Source: Arcuatula senhousia (lineage: Eukaryota; Mollusca; Bivalvia; Mytilida; Mytilidae). Taken from it: a stretch of DNA of 64,000 bases. The stretch is taken from contig OZ020307.1 in NCBI GenBank assembly GCA_963971305.1, forward strand, positions 49,659,702 to 49,723,701, written 5' to 3'. Positions 38,601 through 47,649 of this stretch are shown here, in pieces (position 1 is the first letter of the stretch; every line of letters starts with the position of its first letter). Made by a program: the position numbers and the translations under genes. The notes under the pieces were generated by a model that made no database searches, had not been told where the DNA came from, and was given only the letters and a program-made list of their open reading frames with translations.

Positions 38601-41600
38601 AAAAAGAGGAAATATGATAAGCATAGGTCGCTAAATACATCAGTTTAAATTGTCTTATTTTATGAAATCTCAAGAAAACTGAAATTCAAATCAACCATCG
38701 AGGAAAAAGTAGTCTAAGTGCAAAATGTATTTCGACACCCAAAAAATGATTACACATCAAATCAGTAGTATTGTATGGTATACTTACATTTCACTTCGAT
38801 TTGTTGTGTTTCAATAGCCAAATCATTGTGAAAAATCCAAGATTTCTCTCCACAACGAAGTCTTCCGCCATTTAAACTGCTTGTTACATTATAAGTAAAA
38901 GTATTATTCTGGTAAATCGATGTACAATTATCTGTCTGTTCCGATATCGACATAAAATCTGCAGTTAAGTTATCTACGTTTCCGTTAGGCAGTTTAACTT
39001 GGATGATAAGTTCTCCGGCAGGACGACCAATATTTCCATTGCATAAAATTGTGAGTTTGTCACCTTCAATTATGTCGTTTCCAGCTGTTTTGTCATTTTC
39101 AAATGTCAAAGGTAAAGAAGCATTTGAAGTTTCGGTTACATCTATAAAGGTCGAGTCACCATCTGTAGTATTTTGAATTCTCCTATCTTTGTGAAAGTTT
39201 AACATTACTGGTTTAACTGGAGGGACTGAAATTGTTAATAAGATCTTTCATTCGTACTAAAACATGTTTGAAATTTTTACTAACCTCGGCACATGTTTAA
39301 CCCCAAAAATTACAAAGAATACAAAAAAACTATGAATATGCCAATGAAAGTATTATTATATATTATTTATAGTAGAGTGACGAAACGAGAAAAAGTCGTT
39401 TAGTTTTCCAGTATAAATGAGCCGACTGTCACATGGAATTAGATTGTCAAAAATGATAGATTGATTATTGAGCTTCCAAAGATTGTTTGTCGGCAAAAAA
39501 ATCCCTTTTAATCTAAAAATAAAATATTTCCACTAATTATCTATAGAGTTATAGTTTTTTGTAGATGTTATTTGTATCCGAATAAGAGCCCAAAAAATGC
39601 CTAAAAAATGAAGTTTTTCTCTACTTCCAAACCGAACATGCACTTTTTCATTAAAACATTTTATAGCTATGAAGTATCAAGTACGAAAGAAAAAATTAGC
39701 GGATTTAGATTTTAGAAAAATGCTTTTAACTTAAAGATATAATGAATAGTTCCAGATTTGTTTTCTCTCGAGCAGATGACGTATTTAATTCGAATTATAT
39801 ACAGTACTTTAACGAAATCGATTAAATCTTAACTCCAAGGTCATTTGTATTTTCATTCTGTGTTACAATTTGTTTTTTGAAGTTTACAAACAAAAACCTT
39901 TGGTTGCGTTGGAATAGTTGGTGTGCTTGACTTTGGTTTAAGAAATTTAAATAAGGAATGTAGCAGTGTTGAAGTTGCGTTTTTTGTTTCAAAGAGTAAA
40001 TCATGCTTCAAAAGAAACCAAGTAAAAGAAAATTGAAATCATATTCTGACGATTCCGTTGCCTGCAGGAAGCGTAGTTTCTTACCGAAAATAGTAAGGTG
40101 GCCAACAAAATTTCATAATACTGAACAAAATTATAACCATAGTTTCCAAATGCTATGTATTTAGCTGGTTACTTCTAAAATCCGGAAATAGTGAAAAAAA
40201 AATTGAAGACGAATATCCCAAACGTGAAACTGGGGTTATTTTCCCTAAATTCGCAAACTCTAAATATCCGCAAAATACCCCCTCGCGAATGCTTTCTTTT
40301 CAAGCGAATAGAGTATAAGTAATGAGTTATAACCAACTTACGCTAAAAGTAACATTTACAAAGAACGCGAAAATGTCCACGTTTGCAGTATGTGATCATA
40401 TGTCCTCTTTTGTCTTGTAATCACGAAAAGACAGCTTTCATTTCGGTAGAGCGCCTCTGATGAGTCTTGAATAGACGAAACGCGCGTCATGCGTAGCAAA
40501 ATTTATTGTCTGGAACTTTGTTGTCATTTTAACTTATACAAGTCGACGAAGTGTATTTCAGAAGAGGTGTAAAAGGAAGATTTTTTTTTAATCTGACAAC
40601 ACGATTTAAGTGTGTTTAGGTGTGCATTTCCTTCATTCAGTTGCAAAACACATGTGAAGAATGGTTTCAAAATGGTCCCATGTTGGTGGAGAATAGGCCC
40701 ACAGCGCTAAGCTTTTCGGTAAAAATTGACATTAAAGAGCGCTCAGAAAACTAGCAACGAGTCAGGCCACATTGACAACAAAGCGACTGGGATGTGTGTC
40801 ACAGGTGCTTGAATAAGGGCAGTCCTGTCATAAAGAAATGATAAAGGTGTTCAGTTTCTCGCACGTTCAAGAACACTGGTGCAGGTCTCGATAAGAGTAG
40901 GACTCGAAGGATATCCATGCATGAAGCTTAATTAGCCGATCAAACCATAACTTTCATCATTTTAACAATGGCAGTCAACTTTCCAAGCCATTTGGCTCTA
41001 TGTCCCAATTTCTATCACTTCATCATCACTTCATGTTCATTTTATGTTCATTTGCCTGGTAGAGCTGAAATCATGGTGCTTGGAAGTAAAGAAATACTAG
41101 TAGCAGACTGACTGATTGGTTGCAAACAGAGTTATTTCAAAATTCTATAGATAGGATAGCAGAAGGTTTATTCACTCATTCACTCTGGTGTATGTTCTAT
41201 CAACTGTTGTTCAGATTTTGTCCATGTTCTAGGTGATTGTGACTCGACGTCATGACTTTTTGTTTCAGGAGAAAAGTGCCTAAAAGACCTTGTATAATGC
41301 AATGAAAAGGAATCCGGATCGTTTTGCAAATCTGGCTGCCTTAGCAAACGATTACCATGATGACGCTATTGAAAAAAAGAGTTTTTCGCTGTTTTATATT
41401 ACCAGAGTTTCCAATATAAAGCTTTTAACCTGCGTTATTTTTGATTTAATAGTTAGTGCCGAATTTTTACGAGACTTGATTTGTTATGCAGTTGTTAAAA
41501 TGTTGTGTAACTAAATGTGTCTGTAAAGACCAGTATTTTTCGTGGATAAGTTTGTGTCTTTGTCAAAAAGCGGAAAACTGTCGCGATGACCAAACTGTTG

Positions 41601-43745
41601 TTACAACTGATGCAGTTGAGGTGCCTGAAGAATCAGATTTCTAAAGTGTAGTTATTTGAAATTCCAGGGATGATTGCCGTACTTGCCACACTAATGTATT
41701 CAGATATACATACGTGTACAAGAAAAATAGCTTAGATTGATGTGTGCTGTATGTTCAAAGTTTCTTAAATGGGGGAGTGTAATCCATTTGTATAACATGA
41801 GAATAGTGAAATAAATGCTAATTATATTCAATTTTATGCTATCCTATTTTGTTTTGCGATCCTTATGGAATATTTCCAAAAATATCCCAATATAATAGAT
41901 TTTTTTTAAGTAACTTGACCTGTGACGGAAACTCGATCAGTTTTCCAAATAGGTAAATAAAGTTCCGAAAAATCATTTGTCATAGTGAAGCTGGGTTACA
42001 CAGCTACTCATGTGAACAAAAACAAAATCAAAATGTTAATAAAATATAGATAGAAAAATATTTTTGAATTAAAAGAAATATCTTTTTACATACAGCTTTA
42101 GCAGACCGGATGTGACGTCTGTGCGTATCATTTGAAACATTTTTTTCTCGCAATAACTTTATGGTTCTATATGGTTAGCATTTTTGGTGTTGCTTTATTT
42201 TGTTTCCCTATTATGAGATTATAACGCATTTAAACTATTCCGTATTGTATGGGACGTTTTCCACTCATGACCTTTGACCTTGATTTTTGACATAATGGCA
42301 CCAGATGTTATGGTGACGACATTCATTTTCCGAAAGAAAAATGATTTCGCTTATCAAAGAGCTTTTCAAAATCCATGTGACAGATGGGTCATTTAATTTT
42401 TTTCAAAATTGACATTCCGTCACTCTACTATTAAGTCGTGACCGACTTTTGGAGCAGGCCTATAAGAAAATACGTCTCATAGGATCCCTAAAAATATTTT
42501 TGTCGTTATCAGCCACTAGTAGAAAAGTTCAAAATTGAGTTAAAAGATATGGTAGTTAATTGTTTTAATTAGTGTTTGACTGGTCTGCTGTACTGAGATG
42601 ATCACCTCAATATCCCTATTGTGTCTCACAACTATGTTGTGTTCTATGGTTATCACCGGATCCTAAGATCACAATGGAAGAGGGAGGTTTGGCGCCATAA
42701 AACCTGGTTTAACCCACCATTTCGTTTGAAATGCCTGTACCAAGTCAGGACCATTTGATCCACCAATTATCCGGTATGACTGATTCGTTTTTGTCATTTT
42801 CTCTGGACTATGAGATTGATCATTCAAGTTCGGTAGTTTTGTTATTACCTTTATTTACACCATCTTGATTTTTCATTATCATATACAACAATAACATCGT
42901 CAAGGTGGGTGACGTCATAGGTGACGTTGTGCCAAAGTTTCTGGACGGCGTACTTTGGCACAACATCGCTAACGTCGCCTATGACATCACTCACCTTGAC
43001 GATGTTATTGTTGGAGATGATAATGAAAAATCAAGATGGTGTAACTTGACCAGGACTTTTCCACTCCCGATGGAGACTGAATAGCCGAAACATAGACATT
43101 TGAGTCATAATGAATAATATATATAGGATTTTATTCCCTGAGAAAGACTATTTTTCAAGGAAAGTATTATTATTTGTTGGTTTGTTTTAAATTTCTTTGT
43201 CTAATGTAAAATTGCATTTGTATACACACAGTTTATAACACAGCCAATATAAATTTCGTTAGTCATGCAAAATTATAATTCGATGAAATTTTGTTATATA
43301 AAAGTAGCCTAGACTAATCAATAGAAGGCTATTTTGCTGTTACCTTCATGCAGAAACAAAATAATAGCCTAAAAATTACCTTTGATATTCATTGTATAGT
43401 TTTCGGAAAGATGCGTTGGAAATGCTCCGTCATCAGCAAAAGGTACTATCTGACACCAGTATAATCCTTCATCGATGCACCTCAGCTCATTAAATATTAC
43501 ACTCGTTTGATTAGATAAATCGGTTAATCCTTGTAAAGATACTCGTCCTTTCAAATGTTGTCCTTGCTCTGTTATGATTGATGTTCCAGTGTTTCTAAAG
43601 ACCACTATGATGTTTGACGAATTGTTGAACGTCAATGCTACTTGACTAGGAGTGTTGTGGAATAAACACATTAGCTCACTGCCATTGCTTCCTACTGATC
43701 CGACTATGTTTCCTCTGATTTCAATAAAATTAGCTGAACCTTCTC
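32395..43745 (-). CDS. Copy B: three-Ig-domain transmembrane receptor with tyrosine-motif tail (7 exons, signal exon not certain)
   Basis: Seven minus-strand exons join without a frame break: 43745-43380, 39225-38788, 38580-38293, 36889-36842, 34623-34539, 33493-33305 and 32629-32395. Every intron is GT-AG; the first four joins are phase 1 and the last two phase 2. Together they encode about 549 residues: a V-like Ig domain, two further Ig domains, a short linker, one membrane helix and a cytoplasmic tail of roughly 145 residues. Many N-x-S/T sites in the ectodomain fit an extracellular glycoprotein. The tail has six candidate phosphotyrosine motifs. An AATAAA lies about 80 bases past the stop (32318-32313, minus). 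Such domain order is known from immune receptors and adhesion molecules; ligand and signalling sense are unknown. The start methionine is not in these exons. The introns hold large repeats, but no exon is interrupted. Confidence 0.85.
33305..33493 (-). CDS. Copy B exon: juxtamembrane cytoplasmic region with YESM motif
   Basis: A 189-base exon, phase 2-2, open throughout its frame. The product is hydrophilic, with a CCAASKTYESMNLDEL segment. YESM matches the YxxM pattern known to bind PI3-kinase SH2 domains when phosphorylated. Just upstream of the acceptor the DNA changes to an unrelated repeat (33660-34070). Confidence 0.7.
33660..34075 (+). repeat. RT-family 3' fragment in an intron of receptor B
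   Basis: Reads TTGCTCCACGGTTTCTGTC, then GACGGGTGTGCTATAGCAGG and CTTACTCTTCCGGAGCACC as at 45.7-46.1 kb. A short open frame on the opposite strand near 33715 belongs to this repeat and not to the receptor. Confidence 0.6.
34539..34623 (-). CDS. Copy B exon: transmembrane helix
   Basis: An 85-base exon, entered in phase 1 and left in phase 2 (donor TG|GTAAGA). It encodes about 28 residues: a helix VLGLGLGIAPAGFIIVGLIF followed by the basic stop-transfer sequence HAIKVKK. This fits a type I membrane protein with the Ig domains outside the cell. Confidence 0.78.
34914..35510 (+). repeat. About 165-bp tandem repeat in an intron of receptor B
   Basis: Phrases of the type AGCAAGCA-CAGC-TTTTTCTATCTGCAA recur at 34914, 35086, 35252 and 35406, with GGCCATAACC-CTATAAGGGGT blocks between them. 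A further diverged part of the family appears at about 36110-36350. Confidence 0.7.
35560..36110. repeat. Low-complexity ACTCG/CGAGT element inserted in the 165-bp repeat array
   Basis: Dense CGAGTTA/AACTCGTAA words between two parts of the tandem array. No clear TIR or target duplication found. Confidence 0.45.
36390..36690 (-). repeat. Interspersed repeat (TTAGCTCA type), copy 4, short
   Basis: Ends with TTAATGGACGACGACGACGG and CAAGTAATGACAATGAC, the reverse complement of the family start. Confidence 0.5.
36842..36889 (-). CDS. Copy B exon: 16-residue membrane-proximal linker
   Basis: A 48-base phase 1-1 mini-exon (acceptor ...TTTAAAG, donor G|GTAAGT) encodes a hydrophilic stalk, roughly ITSNDGAKNTSDIRW. 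It is too short to stand alone; the support is that both junctions fit the flanking exons exactly and that the next exon is the membrane helix. Confidence 0.68.
38293..38580 (-). CDS. Copy B exon: third Ig domain
   Basis: The exon is 288 bases, phase 1-1, acceptor ...AAATTGCAG, donor G|GTAAAA. It encodes 95 residues typical of a C2/I-set domain: cysteine in LLYCDSLGNP, tryptophan in DYFWYKV, and the ESGVYYCRVSN end motif. It is exactly the same length as the matching exon of copy A at 7117-6830, and most residues are identical. Confidence 0.87.
38788..39225 (-). CDS. Copy B exon: second Ig domain
   Basis: The exon is 438 bases, phase 1-1, acceptor ...ATTTCAG and strong donor T|GTAAGT. After a Ser/Thr-rich stretch of about 40 residues it encodes an Ig fold with cysteines in LTILCNGN and GRLRCGE. 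The spacing and the EGDKL...C opening suggest an I- or C2-type domain. It has numerous N-glycosylation sites (NTT, NAS, NLT, NCT, NNT, NVT). The Ser/Thr-rich leader is ten residues longer than in copy A. Confidence 0.82.
40425..40550 (+). repeat. Hammerhead-bearing interspersed repeat, copy 1
   Basis: Besides the ribozyme motif it shares the downstream block TTATTGTCTGGAACTTTGT with the copies at about 14050-14155 and 14390-14485, which shows a dispersed family. Confidence 0.6.
40451..40494 (+). ncRNA. Type I hammerhead ribozyme motif in an interspersed repeat
   Basis: The complete conserved core is present: CTGATGA (40457-40463), stem II GTCT/AGAC (40464-40467 with 40473-40476, loop TGAAT), GAAA (40477-40480), and a short self-complementary stem III ACGCGCGT (40480-40487) followed by C40488 at the expected cleavage site. 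Stem I pairs GCGCCT with ATGCGT, with one mismatch and one G-U. A palindromic stem III this short is typical of hammerheads that act as dimers in animal retroelement-like repeats. It lies in the first intron after the V-like exon of receptor B, opposite to the gene's strand. Confidence 0.68.
40695..40805 (-). repeat. Interspersed repeat, inverted partner of 1-110
   Basis: Contains CAGCGCTAAGCTT, TAAAGAGCGCTCAGAAA and GTCAGGCCAC. Confidence 0.65.
42430..42857 (+). repeat. 5'-truncated copy of the RT-fragment family (inverted relative to 9.9 kb)
   Basis: Matches the reverse complement of 9949-10375, including the coding remnant RDRLLEQAYKKIRL and the 3' end TTATTACCTTTATT. It abuts a TIR element on the left and a palindromic MITE on the right. 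Confidence 0.7.
42855..43044. mobile_element. Palindromic MITE
   Basis: Arms of 84 and 93 bases (42855-42938 and 42952-43044) around a 13-base centre, starting TTACACCATCTTG and ending CAAGATGGTGTAA. They are nearly perfectly complementary. If the target duplication is TA, the TIR starts CACCATC, as in Tc1/mariner-type MITEs. It is inserted at the 3' end of the RT-family copy at 42430-42857. Confidence 0.78.
43380..43745 (-). CDS. Copy B exon: first (V-like) Ig domain
   Basis: The exon is 366 bases, phase 1 at both ends, with acceptor ...CTGAACAG and donor G|GTAATT. It encodes about 122 residues. The Ig signature is an early cysteine in ELMCLFHN and a late one in the DEGLYWCQ motif (the classic D-x-G-x-Y-x-C pattern). 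The segment between them (NIIVVFRNTG, HLKGRVSLQG, SVIFNELRC) follows the V-set pattern. Asn-linked sites occur at NSS, NQT and NYT. About three quarters of residues match copy A by eye; B lacks three residues after the NTP motif. Confidence 0.85.
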
Positions 43746-43964
43746 CTGTTCAGATATAAAAATACGTAGTTTAATCCTTGTCTAGTGTAATAAGCAGTTT
43801 TAAAGCCTTATAAAATCTTACTTAGGATACTATTTTTGAGAATTTTTTGGCCATGCTTGTTTCGAAGACCTTTGGGCTTCTCGTCGGAGTTTAGGAAGCA
43901 TGATGATACTGATTACAGGTCTTAAGTGTACATGGATAAGCATGGGATGTTAAAGGGCAATTAA

Positions 43965-44530
43965 GAAGCAAAAAGGCTGCAATTAGGCACTCGAACGGAA
44001 AAAGTCAAAAACGGCATCGAAAAAAACAGTTAACACGAACGAAAAAAGCATGATGAAACACAAAACATAAACAAATCAACCGATCAGACATCAAAACGCG
44101 GACTAAATTCGAAACTTAAGAAAATTTTGGTGCCTCGAAAAAGCTAGCAGTGTGTGTTTGGTATTGTACACCTGTCGCGCCGCCAATTTCCAATTCAGTG
44201 TGTCAAATTCGGTAAAGTAAGACAAAACAGACCCCATGACAAACAAACATCTGCGCTAATACTTTCATCGAAGTATAGAAATCCACCATTTGTCTAAGAG
44301 CGCATGTCTTCCTTAACAACTATTGAGTGAAGAAAGCAACCGAGGAGCATCATAACCCTGTGTTAGAAATTGGGGTTTTCTGTGTGTCTGACGTGATGCT
44401 CTTCTAAGGAAATCGATGAAATATCCGCAAGCTCTGGAGCAATGAATCAATTTTGATGTATAAACTTTAAAATAAATCTTGAACGCACGGCATGTTTCTA
44501 CACAAGAAGGGAAAGTTGACGATTGGAAAG
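43965..44530 (-). repeat. RT-family 3' fragment
   Basis: Reverse-complement match to 45600-46080, including the CCGAGGAGCATCATAACCCTG block and the AAAGTCAAAAACGG block. Confidence 0.55.
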
Positions 44531-45377
44531 TTGAAGTTATTAGTTGTTTTAGTTTTAATTGATAATTTCAATTTTGAATACATGTTATATCACATTGAAC
44601 ACCAATTTCGTAATTATGACAGTGATAATTTGCAGATTTGTTTAAATAACTTCAAACTGATTTATCAAACATTAAAATTTTCACAAGAAGCATTCTATGC
44701 AAAGTATTGTACATATTTGATGCAGGACATTTAATATTTTATCTAACTATATCTTTTGATTTACATTATGTTATTATATTTGACAAATGATCATGTTACC
44801 GATTAAATTTACAATATCGATCGTCTTTATATATTGATTTTAAACGGAAACTTCGCGAAAAATGATTTTGACATATTTTATTCATCATATCATGCTAAAC
44901 ATGAATATATAAGTAAAACTTTCCAATCCTTCCTATTAAGTGCATACGACGGCATTTATTCCCGATATATTAAAACGATGGGGGCGCCATTGAGATCTAC
45001 CGGAAGAGTGACTTATAACAATATACCCGAATACCACAAAGTACCCATCCAATAATGACGTGCAACGGTCACTCTATATTATGCTTGATCATTGTTGTTT
45101 TTCTCGTAGTGCCGATAAAAAATTTTAAAAAGCACATTTTCTCGTTTTACATCAGAAGTAATGAGAGGGGTTAATTTATTACCTCAATGCAGAATTTTTA
45201 AATCATCCCTGGATTTATTTGATTAAATTGGTTTTAATATGTATTTGCAAGGGTTTGTTATACCTTGGTAATTACAATATATTTTAATTAATTCTTGGCT
45301 TGGGTAGGACACGTGGTCCAATGACCGTTAATCAAAGTCATAAATTTACATGAAAAGGTGCAATAAATCAATAAAAC

Positions 45378-46110
45378 AATTCTCGATTCGGTGATTTTCT
45401 CCATCTCATATATCCCCAGGAGCTTGAGATAAAGGACACAACGGATTCTAGGAAGTCTGCTTCATATTTAGATCTACATCTAGAAATTGACTTACAAGGA
45501 AGACTTTCAACAAGGCTCTATGACAAACGTGATGACTTGAACTTTCCAATCGTCAACTTGCCCTTCTTGTGTAGCAACAATCCGTCCGCTCCTGCTTATG
45601 GAGTTTACGTATCTCAATTGATTCGTTACTCCAGAGCGTGTGGGACTTACATCGATTTCCTTAGCAGAGCGACACGTCTGACGCAAAAATTGCTCACACA
45701 GGGTTATGCTGCTCCTCGGTTGCTGTCTTCGCTCAAGATATTTAACGGAAGACATCATGCACTTATAGACAAATATTGGATTTCGATCTCTCAGATGAGT
45801 GCAGATGTTGGTTTGTCATAGGGTGTTGTTTTGTCTTCCTTTACCGGATTTGACACGCTGAATGAACTATTGGCAACGCGACGGGTGTGCTATAGCAAGC
45901 AGGAACTGCTTACTCTTCCGGAGCACCTGAGTTCACTCTTGTTTCGACTGGAGGTCGCGTTGTTGATTGATATTCAGTTATTTTGTGTTTCCATGTTTTA
46001 CATATTGTCTGTTATTGTCCTGTTCCTGTTGGTGTTTACTGGTTTTGTCTCTGCCCTTTCGGACTTTTGATCTTCGGATACCCCATTGGTACCTCTGCTC
46101 ATTCAAATAT
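45378..46110 (+). pseudogene. Reverse transcriptase C-terminal fragment plus 3' UTR
   Basis: An open stretch from about 45378 to 45818 encodes NNSRFGDF, YPQELEIKDTTD, SYLDLHLEID, LYDKRDDLNFPIVN, APAYGVYVSQLIRYSRAC and FNGRHHALIDKY, ending with a stop. It is the best-preserved member of this RT family in the window. It continues into the characteristic 3' region (GTGTGCTATAGCA, CTTACTCTTCCGGAGCACC). Fingers and palm domains are absent, as expected for a 5'-truncated retrocopy. Confidence 0.68.
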
Positions 46111-46963
46111 ATCAATCTGTTTTCATTGGTTTTGCCATATTTATGAGGGGTGTACCTCACAGAAACTGCATTATAAATGACAGTAGGAGGCGGGACTTAT
46201 GCAATCAATGATTGAAAATGTAGCACTGACCACTATGCAAATCAACATGTAATCCGGGGTAATGCCTTGATCACGGATCCATTTTATTTAATACACAAAG
46301 CCAGGAAGTATCTCAGCATGATATTTCAACACAGGTACCAAATGGTATCTAGGTGTCATGCAGTTAGAGACCATTTAAAAAACACAGGAAATAACTCAGC
46401 GTGATATTTAAACACACGTACCACACCACGTCAGATAAAACCCTTTTACAGAACTCCTGCTAGCTGAGACGCAACTTTTTAAAATCAGATAACAGATGTG
46501 TTAACTGCATGAAGGAACATAATATACAATTGCAATTTTATGGGATTTTTTACTGGACATGTTGCACTTAGATATTTACACTTGACATGTTGCACTTAGA
46601 TAACCCAAAGAATTCAGTGGAATCGAATTCCTGGGCTGACTCTCAGCACTGAGACAATTATTAAATATGATTTTCTCAGGCTGACCATTAAATGAAATGC
46701 ACAGTCTCCCCGCGAAATCTATGATATCGCCAATAAGAATATTTTTTAAACTAAGACTTACGACTTCTCGCAAATATTCATTCTTTGTATATGGTGTCTG
46801 TGCACACGCTGTATATCAGAAAACGGCACCTTCGTGTGGGATTATTTCAGAGCATCCGACTAGGCAGAAAATGAATTATTGGTTTGTATATAATTATATA
46901 TAGTATATAGAAGAAGGCAATCCGCAGCTCAGGCTTTACGTCTACTTTGTTTTTAACATAACA

Positions 46964-47080
46964 GTGGCGGACCCAGTGGGTGTTCTGGGATTGGGCTTCC
47001 CTATTCTTTCAAAATTTTTATTTTTGTGTAAATATTGGTCTGGGACCTCCCCTTTTTGTACACATAAAATCACCCCTTAC
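46964..47080 (+). mobile_element. Partial copy of the CAGTGGCGGA MITE
   Basis: CAGTGGCGGACCCAG followed by a diverged TTTTTGTGTAAATATTGGTCTGG interior. The right TIR is not recognisable. Confidence 0.5.
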
Positions 47081-47241
47081 AATCAGCAATAACAAAAAAA
47101 CACAAAAAGAAGATGAAATGAGTTTATATGATGACACGCTTGTTATAGGTTTTGAATTGAAAACAAAATTTAACTAAGCAATAGTGGAAAATAATACCGT
47201 CGGGCGATACCTTATATCACTCTCAAAAAATGAAAAGTGTA

Positions 47242-47596
47242 TTATACCAGTACGTCTTGTGCTCTCCCGTGGTGGCGTTTGTATCGCAAGAAATTAATAT
47301 AACTAGTTTCCGGCACAACCGGGTTTAAATAAACTGTCTCGAAGTCTTGGTTATCCGGAATACAAGCACCTGGGTCCAAGGTATCGGTGAATAATGTAAA
47401 CTCGAGGCAGCATAGGCAGGCTAATTGGATGGACAGTGGCACACAGCGATCGGAACAGTTGCACGATTGAGTGTCAAATTGGCAAGGGTTGCTTTGAATT
47501 TCAATCTGGCGATTCATCTCCACTCTTCTATCTGCCGGATTTCCGTCTCCGTATATTCTGGTTCAAGTTGATACCCCTCTTGATCCGATTCAACCA
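47242..47596 (-). pseudogene. P2X7 receptor C-terminal-like (P2RX7_C) fragment, frameshifted
   Basis: The minus strand has an ATG at 47596 giving GYQLEPEYTETEIRQIEEW, then a stop. A shifted frame from about 47523 reads CNCSDRCVPL, ACLCCLEF, GACIPDNQDFETVYLNP. The C-x-C-x3-C, CC-x-E and CI...F..V.LNP pattern resembles the zinc-binding cytoplasmic ballast domain of P2X7, which in molluscs occurs in many stand-alone and transposon-linked proteins. The last part of the domain after SYINFLRY diverges. A frameshift and truncated end argue for a dead copy; no splice sites were found that would rescue it. Confidence 0.45.
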
Positions 47597-47649
47597 TTAT
47601 TACAAAACCATACACCTATTTCAACCCCGTTACACAATCGGGAGATGAA

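Larger units (their letters stand above)
39370..42430. mobile_element. Putative 3-kb TIR element in an intron of receptor B
   Basis: TAGTAGAGTGACG (39370-39382) is mirrored by CGTCACTCTACTA (42418-42430), flanked by TA. Sub-terminal TGTCACATGGA is also shared in inverted orientation. The interior contains the hammerhead repeat (40425-40550) and a copy of the window's first 110 bases (40695-40805, inverted). No transposase is recognised. Confidence 0.5.

Noticed and set aside
41290..41514. 74-codon plus-strand frame (MKRNPDRFANLAALANDY...) as a gene
   Set aside because: The first third looks protein-like, but the rest is hydrophobic AT-driven sequence. It lies in a TIR element and I cannot tie it to a transposase family.
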